Source of the DNA: Chryseobacterium sp. Tr-659
GTDB lineage: Bacteria; Bacteroidota; Bacteroidia; Flavobacteriales; Weeksellaceae
Direction of reading: 5' to 3'
Assembly (NCBI RefSeq): GCF_011752975.1
Contig: NZ_VWWP01000001.1
Coordinates: forward strand, 806,001-870,000
Length of the DNA stretch: 64,000 bases
Shown here: piece by piece, positions 7,985 through 16,596 of the stretch
Numbering within the stretch: the first letter of the stretch is position 1
Layout: each line of letters starts with the position of its first letter
Position numbers and translations under genes: made by a program
The notes under the pieces: model-generated
Told to the model about the DNA's origin: nothing
Database searches by the model: none
What the model saw: only the letters and a program-made list of their open reading frames with translations

Positions 7985-10525
7985 TTAAGCTTTTTGTTCA
8001 GCTAAAATTTCTTTTTTCTTGTTTTTATTCATCCAGAAAAGTCCAAATGCTGCCAGTATAATAAATAATCCGAAGCATAAAAGTGAGATCCATTTTCCTT
8101 TTTCAATCACTTCAGGTTCAAAAACCATTCTGATATGATGGCTTCCTGCAGGAACATGAACCGCTCTTAGTAAATAATCTGCTTTAATGTATGGAACTTC
8201 TTTTTCGTCAATCAGAACTTTCCACCCATGTGGATAATAAATTTCAGAAAATACGGCTAGCTGAGGTGTTTTCGATTGGGATTTGAATTCCAGCTCATTA
8301 GGCTGGTATTTTATAAGATTAATAAATGCTGCAGAATCTGCCTGAACAGGTTTGTTATCAAAATAAGATTTGTCAGAAGATGCTATAACAGCTGTTTTCT
8401 TGCTGTCAATTACACCAATAGATTTAATTTCTTCATTAGGAGTGTCTACAAACTTTAAATCACTTACAAACCATGCGTTTCCGTTAGCCTTTGGATTTGG
8501 AACGACTTGTGGTTGATCCGGGCCTCCGAAAATCATATACTTTGTGTTCAGTAAGTTTAATACTTTAGGTGTTTTTACACTATCTGCATTATTGATATAT
8601 TCATTAAGAAGATCATCATATCTTCTCAATTTTACAGCATGGTAACCGCCAATTGAAGCTTTAAAATAGGAAGTGTTCGTTTCACTGGTTACTCCTAAAG
8701 TCTGATTGTAGATTCTATAATGGTTCTTATCTTTGTCAGCAATGGTCTCCAATGTTTTATTAATATTTACATTGGATATAATCGATTCTAAATTCGGATT
8801 TCCCTGAACTTTTTCTGCCAATAGATCTGAACTTTCCGTCTGGAACGGATTTTCAGCAAAAATTTTATCAACATAGTTTTCATCATTCAGATATCGTTTG
8901 TTTACGGTCCAAAGATCAAATAAACTAACAACTCCAATCACTACCAAAGCAATATTCTGGCTAAGTTTTTTCTTTAAAGTTAAGAATAAAGCAGCTGCAG
9001 TAATTGCAACATAAATGAATGCTTTTATCGCATCTATTCTGAATAATTTATATCTCTCGTCTACCAGATAATCAAGTAAGAAAGGAGGGAAGTAAGTTTT
9101 TTCTCCTTCCGTAGAAAATCCTAATAAAGATTTTCCGAATACCAAAAGGATCAGTAACAGACCTAATGTTCCTCCGGTTACATAAAGAAGGATCTTCTGT
9201 TTGTATTCTTCCGTCAACTTTTCATCGGTAAAGAATCTGTATAATCCTAAAATAGCAATTAAAGGGAATAATAACTCTACCACTACCAGGATAGATGAAG
9301 GCGCTCGGAATTTGCTGTAAAACGGAACGTAGTCTATAAAGAAATCAGATAACGGCATGAAATTGCTTCCCCAGGCCAGTAAAACGGTAAGAATGGAAGC
9401 TCCCAGAATCCAGTAACGGTATTTTTTTGAAGCAAAGAAAAATCCTAAAACAGCCAGGAAACATACAATAGCCCCCTGATAAGCAGGTCCTGAAGTTCCT
9501 GGTTGGTCTCCCCAATAGGTCATTCCGCTGAACCCTTTTGAAATTCTGTCCATTTCAGCCTGGGAACCTACATTTTCCTGAACAAGCTCCTGAACTCTGT
9601 TCATCATTTCCTTTCCTTCCGGCTCCTGGCTACCGCCTCCCATTAATCTTGGGATGAAAAGGTTTAATGTTTCAAGTTTTCCATAGCTCCACATTAGCAT
9701 GCTTTCCTTATCCATTCCGGATTTTCCTGAAGTATGGCTGTCGTTCGCTAAGATCTGTTTTCCACGAACGGTTTCTTTTACATATTCGGAATTGGCCATG
9801 ATTCTTTGAGAGTTCATTCCAACTCCAATGATACAAGATGCAGCAATAATTCCTGAAGAAATAAGGAAATGCTTCATCGGAGTCTTTTTCTGGATTGCTC
9901 TTACCAGTTCAGACAGGAATAAGAATCCTAATGCCAGAAACAGATAATAGGTCATCTGTGGGTGGTTGGCCGCAATTTGAAGTCCCATGAAAAGGGTGGT
10001 GACAATGAATCCCCAGATGTATTGTTTTCTGATATAAACCAGTAAAATTCCGGCTAAAAGCGGTGCAAAATATTCAATGGTATTTACTTTACCGTTATGT
10101 CCTGCCGCAATAATAATATAAAAATAAGTGGAAAGCCCGAAGAAAGTGGCGCCTAATAAGGCATATTTCCAGTTTCTTACCACTACCATTCCCAAAAGGA
10201 AAAAACCTGCAAAAAGCAGGAAGAGATAATTAACCGGCCTTGGCAGGAAATTCAGATTGCTGTCGATTTTTTTGATGATGTCTCCTTTGAACTGGCTTCC
10301 CATCTGATAAGTGGGCATTCCCCCGAACATGGAGTCACTCCAGTAGGTTTCACTGCCGGTATTGGCTCTATAGTCGAGCAGTTCTTTAGCTCCTCCTCTG
10401 TACTGAACGATATCATGCTGGAAAAGCTGTTTTCCCGTAAATACAGGGGTGGAATATAAAAATGCTAAAACTATAAATACTACTAATGAAACTGCAATAT
10501 AAATTAAGTTTTTATTTTTTGCCAT
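7985..10525 (-). CDS. YfhO family membrane protein
   Basis: 846-residue polytopic inner-membrane protein of the YfhO family (bacterial membrane protein, GT-C-like architecture). It has an N-terminal helix (about 7-25), a long periplasmic loop rich in GGMPTYQMG, about a dozen helices up to residue ~560, a large extracytoplasmic domain (about 560-800), and a final helix (about 815-835) with a lysine-rich tail. In Gram-positives YfhO helps glycosylate lipoteichoic acid; in Bacteroidota the substrate is not established. The glycosyltransferase gene downstream supports a role in surface glycan assembly. Length and topology fit the family. Confidence 0.85.
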   Translation of the reverse strand: MAKNKNLIYIAVSLVVFIVLAFLYSTPVFTGKQLFQHDIVQYRGGAKELLDYRANTGSETYWSDSMFGGMPTYQMGSQFKGDIIKKIDSNLNFLPRPVNYLFLLFAGFFLLGMVVVRNWKYALLGATFFGLSTYFYIIIAAGHNGKVNTIEYFAPLLAGILLVYIRKQYIWGFIVTTLFMGLQIAANHPQMTYYLFLALGFLFLSELVRAIQKKTPMKHFLISSGIIAASCIIGVGMNSQRIMANSEYVKETVRGKQILANDSHTSGKSGMDKESMLMWSYGKLETLNLFIPRLMGGGSQEPEGKEMMNRVQELVQENVGSQAEMDRISKGFSGMTYWGDQPGTSGPAYQGAIVCFLAVLGFFFASKKYRYWILGASILTVLLAWGSNFMPLSDFFIDYVPFYSKFRAPSSILVVVELLFPLIAILGLYRFFTDEKLTEEYKQKILLYVTGGTLGLLLILLVFGKSLLGFSTEGEKTYFPPFLLDYLVDERYKLFRIDAIKAFIYVAITAAALFLTLKKKLSQNIALVVIGVVSLFDLWTVNKRYLNDENYVDKIFAENPFQTESSDLLAEKVQGNPNLESIISNVNINKTLETIADKDKNHYRIYNQTLGVTSETNTSYFKASIGGYHAVKLRRYDDLLNEYINNADSVKTPKVLNLLNTKYMIFGGPDQPQVVPNPKANGNAWFVSDLKFVDTPNEEIKSIGVIDSKKTAVIASSDKSYFDNKPVQADSAAFINLIKYQPNELEFKSQSKTPQLAVFSEIYYPHGWKVLIDEKEVPYIKADYLLRAVHVPAGSHHIRMVFEPEVIEKGKWISLLCFGLFIILAAFGLFWMNKNKKKEILAEQKA

Positions 10526-10556
10526 GCTGGTTATTATCTTTTATTTCTTGGAATTT

Positions 10557-10790
10557 TTACCTTTTGTCATTACTCTCTTTCACCTCTTCGTAGTCTACAG
10601 TTTCTGCATCCCAGTTGAGGTTCTGTTTGTTATTCTTATTCGAGTTGTGTAGATCCTGCTGCTTATTATTCTGGTTATCATTATTGTTAAAACGATAGCT
10701 GTAGAATGTCTTAAAGAAAATTCTTTTCAGAATATTCCAGACAAAGAATAAAATAATAGCAGTGAGTACTAACTCAAGAATGTACTTCAT
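10557..10790 (-). CDS. Small membrane-anchored protein, DUF4834-like
   Basis: 77 residues: one N-terminal membrane helix (about 4-21), a basic stretch (KRIFFKTFYSYRF), an Asn/Gln-rich linker and an acidic tail (DAETVDYEEVKES). This layout matches the short Bacteroidota DUF4834 family; I make that link from general shape, not a search. It lies 31 bp upstream of the YfhO gene on the same strand, so probably shares its transcript. Function unknown. Confidence 0.65.
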   Translation of the reverse strand: MKYILELVLTAIILFFVWNILKRIFFKTFYSYRFNNNDNQNNKQQDLHNSNKNNKQNLNWDAETVDYEEVKESNDKR

Positions 10791-10856
10791 AATTTTTTAA
10801 ATTTAAAGTTCAGGGTTTAATATTTTTAGTTTAAACCCTGAGTGCATTTACTTCAG

Positions 10857-11906
10857 TTATTTCGCAGAAGGATTTACCATTACGGAAGAATTGGAAACGC
10901 TTTTCATAGACTGAGACTGTTTTCCGTCTGAAATCGTTTCAATCTGTGTTGTTTTTACGTTGATATTCTGGTTGGTAATCCATCCTGTATTTTCGTCAAA
11001 CTTAATGGTTCCGTTCTGAACCAATTCGCTGCTCAGACTGTGGGTAATAGGCCCCTGAGCTTTCTTTTCCGTTTTCTTAGGAATACCTCCGGTTACAGAG
11101 ATCTCTGCAGTACCGTTTCCTAAGCTTTTCAGCACATAATTAGAGGTTACTTTCACGCTTCCGCTTGGATCTGCATTTTCGGAAGTAGACCATTTTTCAC
11201 CTATTTTCACTCCTTTTTTAGGAATGATCATTAAATTCTTATGAAACTGATCTTTCAATACCTTTTCATTGAAAGATTCTTTAAGGCTTGCTACTACACT
11301 AGCTTTTTCATTTGCATCTTTAATAAGGGTTCCAACAGCATTCCCTACTTTTGTATAGACTGCATCAAATCCTGTAATAGAAATTACATTCCCTTTCATA
11401 TCCATCTTCATCTGAAGCTTGTTTCCGGTAAGAGCTTTGTTTACATTCCAGATCATTTTAAGATCATCCTCCTTAGGCAAAGGAAGCTTTGTATCTACTA
11501 CTACCGTTTTACCCTGGGCAGATTGAGAGTTTCTCTTGGCAACAAGGTTAAGTGTCATTTCATATACGTTTCCTTTAATATCATTAACGACGAAATTCAT
11601 TTCATCTGTAGATTCACTGGTTGCTGTAATGGATTTACCCTGAGGATCTGTCATAGTTTTCACATCTCTCTGGTAAGTGGTAAGCGGATAGGTCTTTCCT
11701 TTTTCAAGCTTGAAAGTTTGGGTAATAACTCCCGCAGAATCCTTGATAGCAGGGTTTTCTGCAACTTTTGCCACAGAGTCTGCCGGAACTTCTACAGTAA
11801 CCGTTTTTCCTGTTTTAGGATCTACTTTCGTGATTTTTGCTGTCTCTTTTTTACAAGATACTAAAGCTATTGATGATAGAAGCGCAAGCGCTGCAATGTT
11901 CTTCAT
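10857..11906 (-). CDS. Putative lipoprotein, DUF6263-like
   Basis: 349 residues with a lipoprotein signal (MKNIAALALLSSIALVSCKK; lipobox Cys at residue 18). The mature part is beta-rich, with repeated lysine/threonine-rich strands (DPKTGKTVTVEVPADS). Its general pattern recalls the DUF6263 lipoproteins of Bacteroidota; I am only moderately sure of that number. No catalytic motif is visible. Same strand as its neighbours, 66 bp upstream of the small membrane protein gene. Confidence 0.7.
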   Translation of the reverse strand: MKNIAALALLSSIALVSCKKETAKITKVDPKTGKTVTVEVPADSVAKVAENPAIKDSAGVITQTFKLEKGKTYPLTTYQRDVKTMTDPQGKSITATSESTDEMNFVVNDIKGNVYEMTLNLVAKRNSQSAQGKTVVVDTKLPLPKEDDLKMIWNVNKALTGNKLQMKMDMKGNVISITGFDAVYTKVGNAVGTLIKDANEKASVVASLKESFNEKVLKDQFHKNLMIIPKKGVKIGEKWSTSENADPSGSVKVTSNYVLKSLGNGTAEISVTGGIPKKTEKKAQGPITHSLSSELVQNGTIKFDENTGWITNQNINVKTTQIETISDGKQSQSMKSVSNSSVMVNPSAK

Positions 11907-11920
11907 TTGATTTTTTAATT

Positions 11921-13042
11921 TTATTTCTTACTACTGTTTCTTATTAAATTATCTGCTATATCATGCAGTTTTCCCTGAGACTCGCCGTCTGATTCATTAG
12001 ACAAAACAACAACTCCCATATTTTTTGACGGATAAATCTGAAGCACACTTGAAAAACCAAATGTACCTCCCGTATGATAAACTGTTCGGGTTCCGTCTTC
12101 ATAAGTGTGTATTCTCCAGTATAATCCGATCGCATCTCCTTCACTTTTCACAAAAGGAGTATGGGATGCCTTTACATAGGAATCCCTTTCATTCAGCTGA
12201 TACTGCATGTATTTCACCAGATCTCCTGTTGTGGAAATAATTCCGCCTGCAGGAGCCATGATGGTGGTAAAGTTTCTGGGCATTACCTTTCCCTTTTCAT
12301 TATAACAGGTCAATAGCTGTGCAGAATTCGTACCAACAATGGTCTGGCTCATTTTCAAAGGTCCGGTGATGTATTCCGAAAGCAGGTCTGTATAGCTTTT
12401 ATGATATACTTTTTCCAGAATATCTCCGGCAATCTGTGTTCCTACATTGGAATATTTATACTCTGTTCCAGGAACAAAATTTAATTTAGCCTGATGGAGA
12501 TCTTCATAAAACTTCTTTTTTGAATAGTTTTTATAAAAATCAGACAGAGCAATGGCAACAGAGTCCATTGGCTTTTTAAATGTCTCGGATTGGTCTGGCA
12601 AAAACTGTGGCAATCCTGATGAATGATTGGTAAGATTGCTAATGGTTATCGGATGTTTATCAAACTCAAGGTTGGGATAATTCCCATCTAAATATTTCCG
12701 GATATCATCATCCATTTTAATTCTTCCATCTACTAAAGCATGTGCCAGAAGTGTTCCGGTAAAGGTTTTAGTAATGGAAGCAATCTCATATAAACTTTGG
12801 GAAGTGGGAAGTTCAGATTTTCCTCTTTCCGTTGTTCCGTAATTGTAAAAATAACTTTTACCATCCTTGAAAACACCTATTGAAATTCCTACACGTGCAG
12901 GATCTTTCATATAAGCAAGAGCTTCCTTCTGGACCATCTTATCAAGTTCAGTGGTAAGACGGTTATCCGTAGGAATCTTTTTCATTTGTGCATCCAATAA
13001 AAAGGGTGCAAGAAATAATGGTAAAAGAATTTTTAATTCCAT
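11921..13042 (-). CDS. Secreted serine hydrolase, class C beta-lactamase-like
   Basis: 373 residues with an N-terminal signal peptide (to about residue 19, ...FLLDAQ). The three motifs of the serine beta-lactamase/DD-peptidase fold are present: S89-I-T-K92 (nucleophile and general base), Y197-S-N199, and H323-T-G-G in place of the KTG triad. It is thus a member of the large AmpC-like/esterase 'beta-lactamase family' (Pfam Beta-lactamase). An esterase or D-amino-acid peptidase role is as likely as antibiotic hydrolysis. It starts only 3 nt after the stop of rlmB, so the two probably form one transcript. Confidence 0.88.
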   Translation of the reverse strand: MELKILLPLFLAPFLLDAQMKKIPTDNRLTTELDKMVQKEALAYMKDPARVGISIGVFKDGKSYFYNYGTTERGKSELPTSQSLYEIASITKTFTGTLLAHALVDGRIKMDDDIRKYLDGNYPNLEFDKHPITISNLTNHSSGLPQFLPDQSETFKKPMDSVAIALSDFYKNYSKKKFYEDLHQAKLNFVPGTEYKYSNVGTQIAGDILEKVYHKSYTDLLSEYITGPLKMSQTIVGTNSAQLLTCYNEKGKVMPRNFTTIMAPAGGIISTTGDLVKYMQYQLNERDSYVKASHTPFVKSEGDAIGLYWRIHTYEDGTRTVYHTGGTFGFSSVLQIYPSKNMGVVVLSNESDGESQGKLHDIADNLIRNSSKK

Positions 13043-13045
13043 GGT

Positions 13046-13804
13046 TTAAGAATTAGGTATTACAGCCATCTTCTGTCTTACCGCTTCATACAAAATTGCT
13101 CCACATGCTACAGAAACATTAAGAGATTGGGTTTTTCCTTCAATAGGAAGTTTTATTTTTTCATCAGCATGATGCAGAACTTCTTTAGAAATTCCCGTTT
13201 CTTCATTTCCCATCACAATTGCACATGGCTCCGTGAAATTGGCATCGTAGATTAATTTCTGTGCTTTTTCGCTGGCCGCATATACGGAAATTCCACTTTG
13301 CTGAAGGAAGTCTACAGTATGTGCAAGGTTATTTTCCTTACATATTTTAATATTATAGATGGCTCCGGCTGAAGTTTTTATTGCATCAGAATTGATGGGT
13401 GCAGCTCCTTTTTCAGGAATAATTACAGCATCAATTCCTACACATTCTGCGGTTCTGCAGATGGCTCCGAAGTTTCTGACATCCGTAAGTCTGTCCAGAA
13501 TCAAAAGGAAAGGCGTTTTTCCCTGCTCAAATAACTGAGGAACAATATCCTCCACTTTATGAAACGGAACATCCGAAATAAAAGCAACCACTCCCTGGTG
13601 GTTTTTTCTCGTGAAACGGTTCAGTTTTTCAACCGGAACGTAATTGGGACGGATTTTATTTTTCGCTAAAATGGCTTTCAGTTCAGCATAAATAGGACCC
13701 TGAAGTGCATTCTGCACAAAGATCTTGTCAATCGTTTTTCCCGCTTCAATTGCTTCAATCACGGGACGCAGCCCGAAAATAAAATCGTCTTTTTTATCTG
13801 TCAT
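13046..13804 (-). CDS. rlmB: 23S rRNA 2'-O-methyltransferase, TrmH/SpoU family (RlmB-like)
   Basis: 252 residues. The N-terminal substrate-binding domain begins IFGLRPVIEAIEAGKTIDKI, typical of the RlmB/TrmH group. The C-terminal SPOUT domain has the three family motifs: NFGAICRTAECVGID, CAIVMGNEETGIS, and LPIEGKTQSLNVSVACGAIL, which form the trefoil knot that binds S-adenosylmethionine. It is expected to methylate a guanosine ribose in 23S rRNA (G2251 in E. coli). It heads a tight pair with the serine hydrolase, a pairing with no obvious functional link. Confidence 0.88.
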   Translation of the reverse strand: MTDKKDDFIFGLRPVIEAIEAGKTIDKIFVQNALQGPIYAELKAILAKNKIRPNYVPVEKLNRFTRKNHQGVVAFISDVPFHKVEDIVPQLFEQGKTPFLLILDRLTDVRNFGAICRTAECVGIDAVIIPEKGAAPINSDAIKTSAGAIYNIKICKENNLAHTVDFLQQSGISVYAASEKAQKLIYDANFTEPCAIVMGNEETGISKEVLHHADEKIKLPIEGKTQSLNVSVACGAILYEAVRQKMAVIPNS

Positions 13805-13935
13805 CTTATTATTTTATGTTTAAGGTTCAAAGTTTAAAGTTCAAAACTTACTGACTAAAGTTTGAAATTTATGTTTTGTACTTTGTTCCCTTTAAATCTG
13901 TTGTATTTAAATATTTTATAAAAGAGCTGATCTTC

Positions 13936-14262
13936 TTACTTAAAGTTTCCTGTCTGCTCAATTAATGTTTCAAATTTTTCCTGTGAAATAAAATTTCTGT
14001 CAGAAACCCTATACAGTTGCGATCTGGGTTCTCCACAAGAAGCTTTCGAAATAGAAAGAAATTGTATAAACTCTCCGTTTCCATTTCTTTCAAATCCTTC
14101 AGCAATATTATCCATTACAGATCGTGAAGAACCATCAATTTGATTGCTAAGTTTAAAATTATTCTTCAGGTTAGTAGATTCAATGATACTGTAAATTTCA
14201 TTACATAACTGCCGGGACAATTTCCCAATCTCTAAATCCTCAAATCTATTAATTGTTCCCAT
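13936..14262 (-). CDS. Four-helix-bundle (S23/IVS-type) protein
   Basis: 108 residues. The pattern RFEDLEIGKLSRQL near the N-terminus, SNQIDGSSRSVMDNIAEGFERNGNGEFIQFL in the middle (described by parts because of length) and EPRSQLYRV matches the TIGR02436 four-helix-bundle family, first found inside 23S rRNA intervening sequences but common as stand-alone genes in Bacteroidota. The C-terminus (QTGNFK) is a little shorter than the usual ~118 residues. Function unknown. Flanked on both sides by degenerate GTTTAAAG-type intergenic repeats. Confidence 0.8.
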   Translation of the reverse strand: MGTINRFEDLEIGKLSRQLCNEIYSIIESTNLKNNFKLSNQIDGSSRSVMDNIAEGFERNGNGEFIQFLSISKASCGEPRSQLYRVSDRNFISQEKFETLIEQTGNFK

Positions 14263-14292
14263 AGCCTTAAACTTTAAGTTTTAAACCTTGAA

Positions 14293-14763
14293 TTAATACT
14301 TCTCTCCTAAAATTGCTCTTTTCTGTGCCATCACATAACCGTAGTGAAGGCTTTCATGCATGTTGTTGAAGATAATGGCATCCTGGATGCTTTTCAGGTC
14401 CATTCCGAAACTTGTGGTATAAGGAGTGTAATCTGAAAAGAAATCACTGTCATAATCTTTCATTAAAATCTTTGAAGTTTCTGTAAGCAAGAACTCAAGA
14501 TCTTCTACTTCGGATTTTTGAACATTTAAGTTGGGTAAAGTTCCTTTTTTGTAAGTTTCAATCCAATATTTATCAATACGGAAAGGATTTCCGCTAAGGT
14601 AATAATGCAGAAGCTGCTGTGTGGCAACTGTATGGGCGATATTCCAGTAGATATTGTTGTTGAAACCATCCGGAATCAGCAGAAGATCCTCATGGGAAGT
14701 ATTCTGCAGGATGTCTAAAAGGTTCTTTCTTACCTGTCTGTGTGCTTGAAAATGATAATTCAT
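14293..14763 (-). CDS. DinB family protein (putative metal-dependent hydrolase)
   Basis: 156 residues with the DinB/YfiT-like four-helix fold. The likely metal-binding histidines are in YWNIAHT (about residue 48) and NMHESLHYGYV (near residue 138). In this family a divalent metal is bound by three histidines; some members are thiol S-transferases, and this one's substrate is unknown. A well-formed promoter lies directly upstream (14784-14814). Confidence 0.82.
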   Translation of the reverse strand: MNYHFQAHRQVRKNLLDILQNTSHEDLLLIPDGFNNNIYWNIAHTVATQQLLHYYLSGNPFRIDKYWIETYKKGTLPNLNVQKSEVEDLEFLLTETSKILMKDYDSDFFSDYTPYTTSFGMDLKSIQDAIIFNNMHESLHYGYVMAQKRAILGEKY

Positions 14764-14783
14764 TTTGCCGAAATTTTAATCAC

Positions 14784-14814
14784 CAAAAATAGTTTAATAA
14801 ACTGGAAATGACAA
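14784..14814 (-). promoter_or_regulatory. Promoter of the dinB-like gene
   Basis: Minus strand: TTG (14814-14812), 20-nt spacer, TATTTTTG (14791-14784). Predicted start near 14779, leaving about a 15-nt leader before the ATG at 14763. Confidence 0.6.
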
Positions 14815-14948
14815 TTTTTTTGGGTAAAGGATTCACGTTAAAATTTTTTAATGATTCCCAAAAAGAGTGAATTATGCTTCAGCTTATAATATTTTTAACT
14901 GAAATTCTAAATTTGAATTGAGTTTTATATCTATTTTTAATCCACAAA

Positions 14949-14987
14949 ATAAAACCTCTCCTGAGTTTTTTCATGGAGAGGTTTTAT
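14949..14987 (-). terminator. Intrinsic terminator of the PNGase F-like gene
   Basis: A 13-bp perfect stem, ATAAAACCTCTCC (14949-14961) with GGAGAGGTTTTAT (14975-14987). On the minus strand the stem is followed by TTTTATTTTG. It lies 33 nt past the stop of the secreted enzyme. Confidence 0.75.
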
Positions 14988-15019
14988 CATTTTTCTGATT
15001 ATACAGATCTGTACTTTTT

Positions 15020-16360
15020 TTATTTTTTAATGATTTTATGTTTAAAACTTATTCCGCCTTTTAATACAATATGTAAAAAGTAAACCCCGGAACTGTACTT
15101 TGAAAGATCCATTCCGTTTTCTCTGTAATTTTCAGCAAGTTTTCTTCCATCTATACTGAAAAGAGCTATCGAAGCCACATCATCTTTGGATTTTATATTG
15201 ACGAAATCTGAGGTAGGATTGGGGTAAACGGAAACATCTATAGTCTTAATATCTTTTACCTCCAGAACGGTATTGCTTTTCCCCTGCATATATACGGATA
15301 GATAGACTTCTCCTTGCTGCTGATTGAAAACAGCGGTGGGTATCGTATGTTTTAAAGTATGATTTCCCGCAGTCATATTGGTTAGGGTAAATCCTCTTAT
15401 AGGAACAGCATTGCCTGGGCACCAGTTATTCCAAGAGGTCCATCCTTCGAGCGTCTTTGGGGCGGCTCCGTATATTCCGTTGCCTTGTGTGTTGTAAACT
15501 CTGTAGGGTTCGCAGGAAATTCCTCCCGGGGTATAAGTGAGTACCTGTACATCATCTATATAAGTATAATTCTGTCTTCGTATATATTCTTCACCTCCGG
15601 TATTGGCACCATGAGGAGTGGATATAACTACGAAACGGGCATTGGAGACAGGATCAGGCAGGTTGAAACTGACGATTCTTACTGTTTCACCGGCAACGTC
15701 GGTATTATTATTATAGTTGTTGAGTCTGTTATAAGTTAAAATAGGCGTAATTGTATTGTAATCTGTGGGTGTGGCTCCTTCATTGGTAGAAAAGAAAGTC
15801 AGGGTTCCTGAAAAAACATCGTTTCTTCCGGAGCACCCCGCAACCTCAGTTTGTGCTGCATACGGCACACCGAAGACATCCAGTTCCATATACAGATCGT
15901 AGCTGCTGCGTAATCCCGTATCGTGAAATACGTTATAAAGGTTGCTGATATCATAAGTGTAAGGAACTTCTATAGGAGAGCGGTTTTTGTTCATAAACGG
16001 AGTAATGTATCTCGCGGCTTCAATTCTTTTTACATTGGGGTCATTTAATGTGTAAGTAGATTGGTTTTTGGGAACCATAGCCAGATAAACCTCTCCCAGA
16101 CGATCATAGTTGTCACATAAAGCACCAATGGTAACTCTCATGGCGATTTTTGCTTTAAAAGAATCAAGTTCAGCATCAGTAAGTTTTCTTGCATATCTTG
16201 TATTTCCCAACCTGATTAAGCCTGGAGGAACAGGCGTTGATACTGTGGTTGCATAGCCATCATAATAAACAGCATCTGAAATCAGAGTCGTCATGGTGGT
16301 AGTTTGTGATTCGAACAGAGCTGCAGAAAAGAGACTTAAAAAAAATAGTCTTTTATACAT
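15020..16360 (-). CDS. PNGase F-like N-glycanase with T9SS sorting domain
   Basis: 446 residues: signal peptide (1 to about 19), a two-domain PNGase F-type region (about 60-365), and a type IX secretion C-terminal domain (about 375-446, beginning VSVYPNPTSDFVNI, ending SFKHKIIKK). The match to Elizabethkingia PNGase F rests on aligned blocks: C82-DNYDR (D86 corresponds to catalytic D60), ARYITPF, YMELDVF (E159 for E118), GGEE (E257/E258 near catalytic E206) and NWCPGNAVPIR (cf. GWCPGMAVPTR). These were aligned by eye. PNGase F removes whole N-glycans from asparagine; this protein may act on host or environmental glycoproteins. Divergent enough that substrate preference may differ. It is followed by its own terminator. 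Confidence 0.8.
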   Translation of the reverse strand: MYKRLFFLSLFSAALFESQTTTMTTLISDAVYYDGYATTVSTPVPPGLIRLGNTRYARKLTDAELDSFKAKIAMRVTIGALCDNYDRLGEVYLAMVPKNQSTYTLNDPNVKRIEAARYITPFMNKNRSPIEVPYTYDISNLYNVFHDTGLRSSYDLYMELDVFGVPYAAQTEVAGCSGRNDVFSGTLTFFSTNEGATPTDYNTITPILTYNRLNNYNNNTDVAGETVRIVSFNLPDPVSNARFVVISTPHGANTGGEEYIRRQNYTYIDDVQVLTYTPGGISCEPYRVYNTQGNGIYGAAPKTLEGWTSWNNWCPGNAVPIRGFTLTNMTAGNHTLKHTIPTAVFNQQQGEVYLSVYMQGKSNTVLEVKDIKTIDVSVYPNPTSDFVNIKSKDDVASIALFSIDGRKLAENYRENGMDLSKYSSGVYFLHIVLKGGISFKHKIIKK

Positions 16361-16596
16361 ATCATTGGTATTTATTGTAAATATATTAAATATGTATTTA
16401 AAATTGGTATTTATTATGTTTGTTTTTGGTATTTGTGATTTTTATTATTTTGTGTTTAAAAATTTTAAATGAAATGCTGTTTTTTAATTAATTATTGATT
16501 GGTATTTTGTATTTATTGTGAATGATATTCTTTTATTATAAAAATCGATATTTTATTATTAAATTAGCATTATATCCAAAGTTAATATTATTAATA

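Noticed and set aside
11241..11864. 207-codon plus-strand ORF
   Set aside because: Antisense shadow of the minus-strand lipoprotein gene; cysteine/phenylalanine-rich with no recognisable domain.
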